This document shows, piece after piece, positions 62,361 through 64,000 of a DNA stretch of 64,000 nt (its first letter is position 1; each line of letters starts with the position of its first letter). The notes under the pieces are model-generated. The model saw only the letters and a program-made list of their open reading frames with translations, did no database searches and was not told the origin of the DNA. Origin of the DNA: Endotrypanum monterogeii (taxonomy: Eukaryota; Euglenozoa; Kinetoplastea; Trypanosomatida; Trypanosomatidae); contig CM007324.1 of assembly GCA_000333855.2 (NCBI GenBank), forward strand, positions 204,166 to 268,165, written 5' to 3'. The position numbers and the translations under genes are program-made.

Positions 62361-63965
62361 TTAGGTGGTCATTGAGTTACTCACACCGCTGTGACCGTAA
62401 TGGAGAGTACTGGTGAGTGTACCGGCGGTGGGTGAGGTGGCCGACGCGGCGCACGAAGAGAGAGATCCCATCCACGTCACACCAGCCATAAGTGACGGCT
62501 CCGTATCCCCGCAAAATGAGGGTCGATCCGATACACTCGCAGCAATGGTGACATCCACCAGGCTCATCGCCGTCGCCCCGCTTTCTGCTAGTTTAGTGGC
62601 GCTGCTGCAACGATTTGGCGCGGACGTGCCACTAGGGACTCGGTAGCCGCGGGTCATCCCCCCTCCCATGGTGCTGCACGACTCCTTCATGGCACCAGCT
62701 GGGGTTGCTGCCAACCTGCCGCACGGCGTAACCAGGGCATGTGGTATGTTTGCGTAGGAAGCGTCAGTGCTGCTGGGGTTGCTGAGAATCATCGTGTTCG
62801 CAGCAGCACACCCAGAGAGGCGCCTAAAGACCGATATCGGCGCTGGTGCGTCGGAGCGGATTTTCAAAATTTGATCCTCGACCAGGTGGAGGGCTTGTTG
62901 TTGTTGTGGTGGTGGTGGGAGGACCAGCTGCGCGCTGGTGCCGGTGGTGCGCGTGCTCGTTGAGGCGACAGCGCCCCAAGCAGCTGCAGATCCCATCGAA
63001 GGGGGAGGGGAGGGAATGCGTGTGGTGGTGGTGGTGGTGGTGGTCACGACCGAGTGAGGGGCTTTTCCCGCGATGATGATGGCGCTACTGCCATAGCCCA
63101 CACCCGGTGTGACAGCCTCCGTGAAGCTGGTGCCGGTGATGTCCATATTTCGATTGTAGGTGCTGAGTCGCCGCTGATTCGTCTGCCCAGTCTGCTGCGA
63201 AAATTGAGGCTTTCCACTAGTAAGTTCGATAGAGCGATCGGTGGACACTTTTATTGCGTTGCTGTTTGTTGATCGGATGCGGACACTATCTGTCACCTGT
63301 AGCGCGCCATCCGGCGGTGAACACAGCTTGCTGCTTTGCCCGCTGAAGGTGGCCGGCGAGGGGTTGCTGCTTACGATGGCGGTGCCAGGCGCTGATGGAG
63401 GTGCGTGTTGCCGTCTCATAGAAGGTGTGGTTGAGGTGCCGAAGGCAGAAGTAGCGGGAGTGGCCTTGCCACCACCCTCCACGTCGCGGATGTTCTCGTA
63501 GACGTTTGTCATGGGAAAATTTCGAGGCTGGATTGCAGCAGCGGTCGGTCGCCTCAAATCGGTTGCCTCGCGAAGGTTGCCCAGTGCGGGCATCGCGTCG
63601 TTGCTGAACAGGCATGGCGGACCGGAGTACTGCTCACAGTGATTTGCTGGGGCTGTCACTGCCAATATCCCTGAGAGTGCAATGGCGTCACCACCACCAC
63701 CACCACCACCACTACAAATATTACTAACGGGGTGGAGAGTCGTGCTCGCTTTCTCGCCCTCTTTCGCCGAGCAACTCAGGTGCCCCGGCGCAATCGCCTC
63801 TGCTAACCAGCAGGGCCTTGTCGCTCTGCTACCGTCGCTCTTGTGTTCATGGAGGAGGAGGGCGACGTCGTCCTCCTCGTTCTCGTCGGCGTCGGGGTCG
63901 GCGTCGGCGTCGTTCTCGTCGTTGTGGCCCTTCGCGGCTATCGGCATCGAGTGTGCGGTTGACAT
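62361..63965 (-). CDS. Low-complexity protein of unknown function
   Basis: The protein has 534 residues with a clean ATG at 63965 and a TAA at 62361. It is largely disordered: an acidic Asp/Glu/Ala N-terminus (encoded by a GTCG-rich repeat near 63868-63918), a polyglycine run, a polythreonine run ('VVTTTTTTTT'), a Pro/Gln stretch and a Ser/Thr/Ala-rich C-terminus. There is no membrane span, signal peptide or known motif. Repeated asparagine- and serine-rich linkers suggest a phosphorylated or scaffold protein, but nothing identifies its role. The gene is complete in the window. Confidence 0.7.
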   Translation of the reverse strand: MSTAHSMPIAAKGHNDENDADADPDADENEEDDVALLLHEHKSDGSRATRPCWLAEAIAPGHLSCSAKEGEKASTTLHPVSNICSGGGGGGGDAIALSGILAVTAPANHCEQYSGPPCLFSNDAMPALGNLREATDLRRPTAAAIQPRNFPMTNVYENIRDVEGGGKATPATSAFGTSTTPSMRRQHAPPSAPGTAIVSSNPSPATFSGQSSKLCSPPDGALQVTDSVRIRSTNSNAIKVSTDRSIELTSGKPQFSQQTGQTNQRRLSTYNRNMDITGTSFTEAVTPGVGYGSSAIIIAGKAPHSVVTTTTTTTTRIPSPPPSMGSAAAWGAVASTSTRTTGTSAQLVLPPPPQQQQALHLVEDQILKIRSDAPAPISVFRRLSGCAAANTMILSNPSSTDASYANIPHALVTPCGRLAATPAGAMKESCSTMGGGMTRGYRVPSGTSAPNRCSSATKLAESGATAMSLVDVTIAASVSDRPSFCGDTEPSLMAGVTWMGSLSSCAASATSPTAGTLTSTLHYGHSGVSNSMTT

Positions 63966-64000
63966 CGCTTCCGCCTTGCGAGAGGAGACAGAGTCGAGGC

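Noticed and set aside
63660..63720. CRISPR-like short repeats (GGT/CCA tracts)
   Set aside because: Simple trinucleotide repeats encoding polyglycine in a eukaryotic gene; no spacers.

Overview
The window is nuclear DNA of a trypanosomatid protist, most likely a Leishmania-like (Leishmaniinae) genome. Seventeen convincing genes all lie on the minus strand, none shows an intron, they are separated by long pyrimidine-rich and microsatellite-rich spacers, and the large proteins carry the low-complexity inserts usual in Leishmania. This is one segment of a directional gene cluster, transcribed from high to low coordinates and processed by trans-splicing and polyadenylation. No strand switch is seen. 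From memory, and unchecked, spermidine synthase and a UBC13-type E2 both lie on chromosome 4 in Leishmania, which fits this order. Two runs of N (39401-39778 and 61038-61193) mark assembly gaps.

In order of transcription the genes are: a low-complexity protein (62361-63965); a ubiquitin-like/coiled-coil/PDZ protein (55975-58308); a large unknown protein (51620-54877); an axonemal dynein light-chain-like protein (47984-50338); a UBC13-type E2 (45736-46182); a CHCHD2/CHCHD10-type twin CX9C protein (43835-44281); a divergent twin CX9C paralogue (42112-42909); a truncated CX9C relic (40142-40359); an FHA-domain protein kinase whose frame is broken at a homopolymer (35061-38782); an RNF170-like RING E3 (32622-33617); a single-span membrane protein (30890-31492); a helical unknown in AT-rich DNA (29204-30223); a very large disordered protein (22797-26447); a small basic nuclear-type protein (21482-21982); a 1599-residue multi-span membrane protein (14045-18844); a five-span membrane protein (11339-12148); spermidine synthase (9590-10492); a DENN-domain protein (3140-7909); and a Siw14-like phosphatase (1646-2500).

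The genes do not form a pathway operon; neighbours in such clusters are usually unrelated in function. Themes that recur are ubiquitin signalling (E2, RING E3), mitochondrial CX9C proteins (three tandem copies, one dead), and flagellar or vesicle-traffic functions (dynein light chain, DENN).

The least ordinary parts are: a pair of nearly identical ~180-bp non-coding repeats 18 kb apart; the broken FHA-kinase frame; the decayed third CX9C copy; an AT-rich island (about 27-31.9 kb) that abuts an extremely G-rich block (31.87-32.56 kb) and holds a tRNA-Arg-like relic; a possible small or decayed gene near 13 kb; and two strong inverted repeats. Several start codons were moved downstream because the longest open frame began at GTG or ran through a microsatellite leader.
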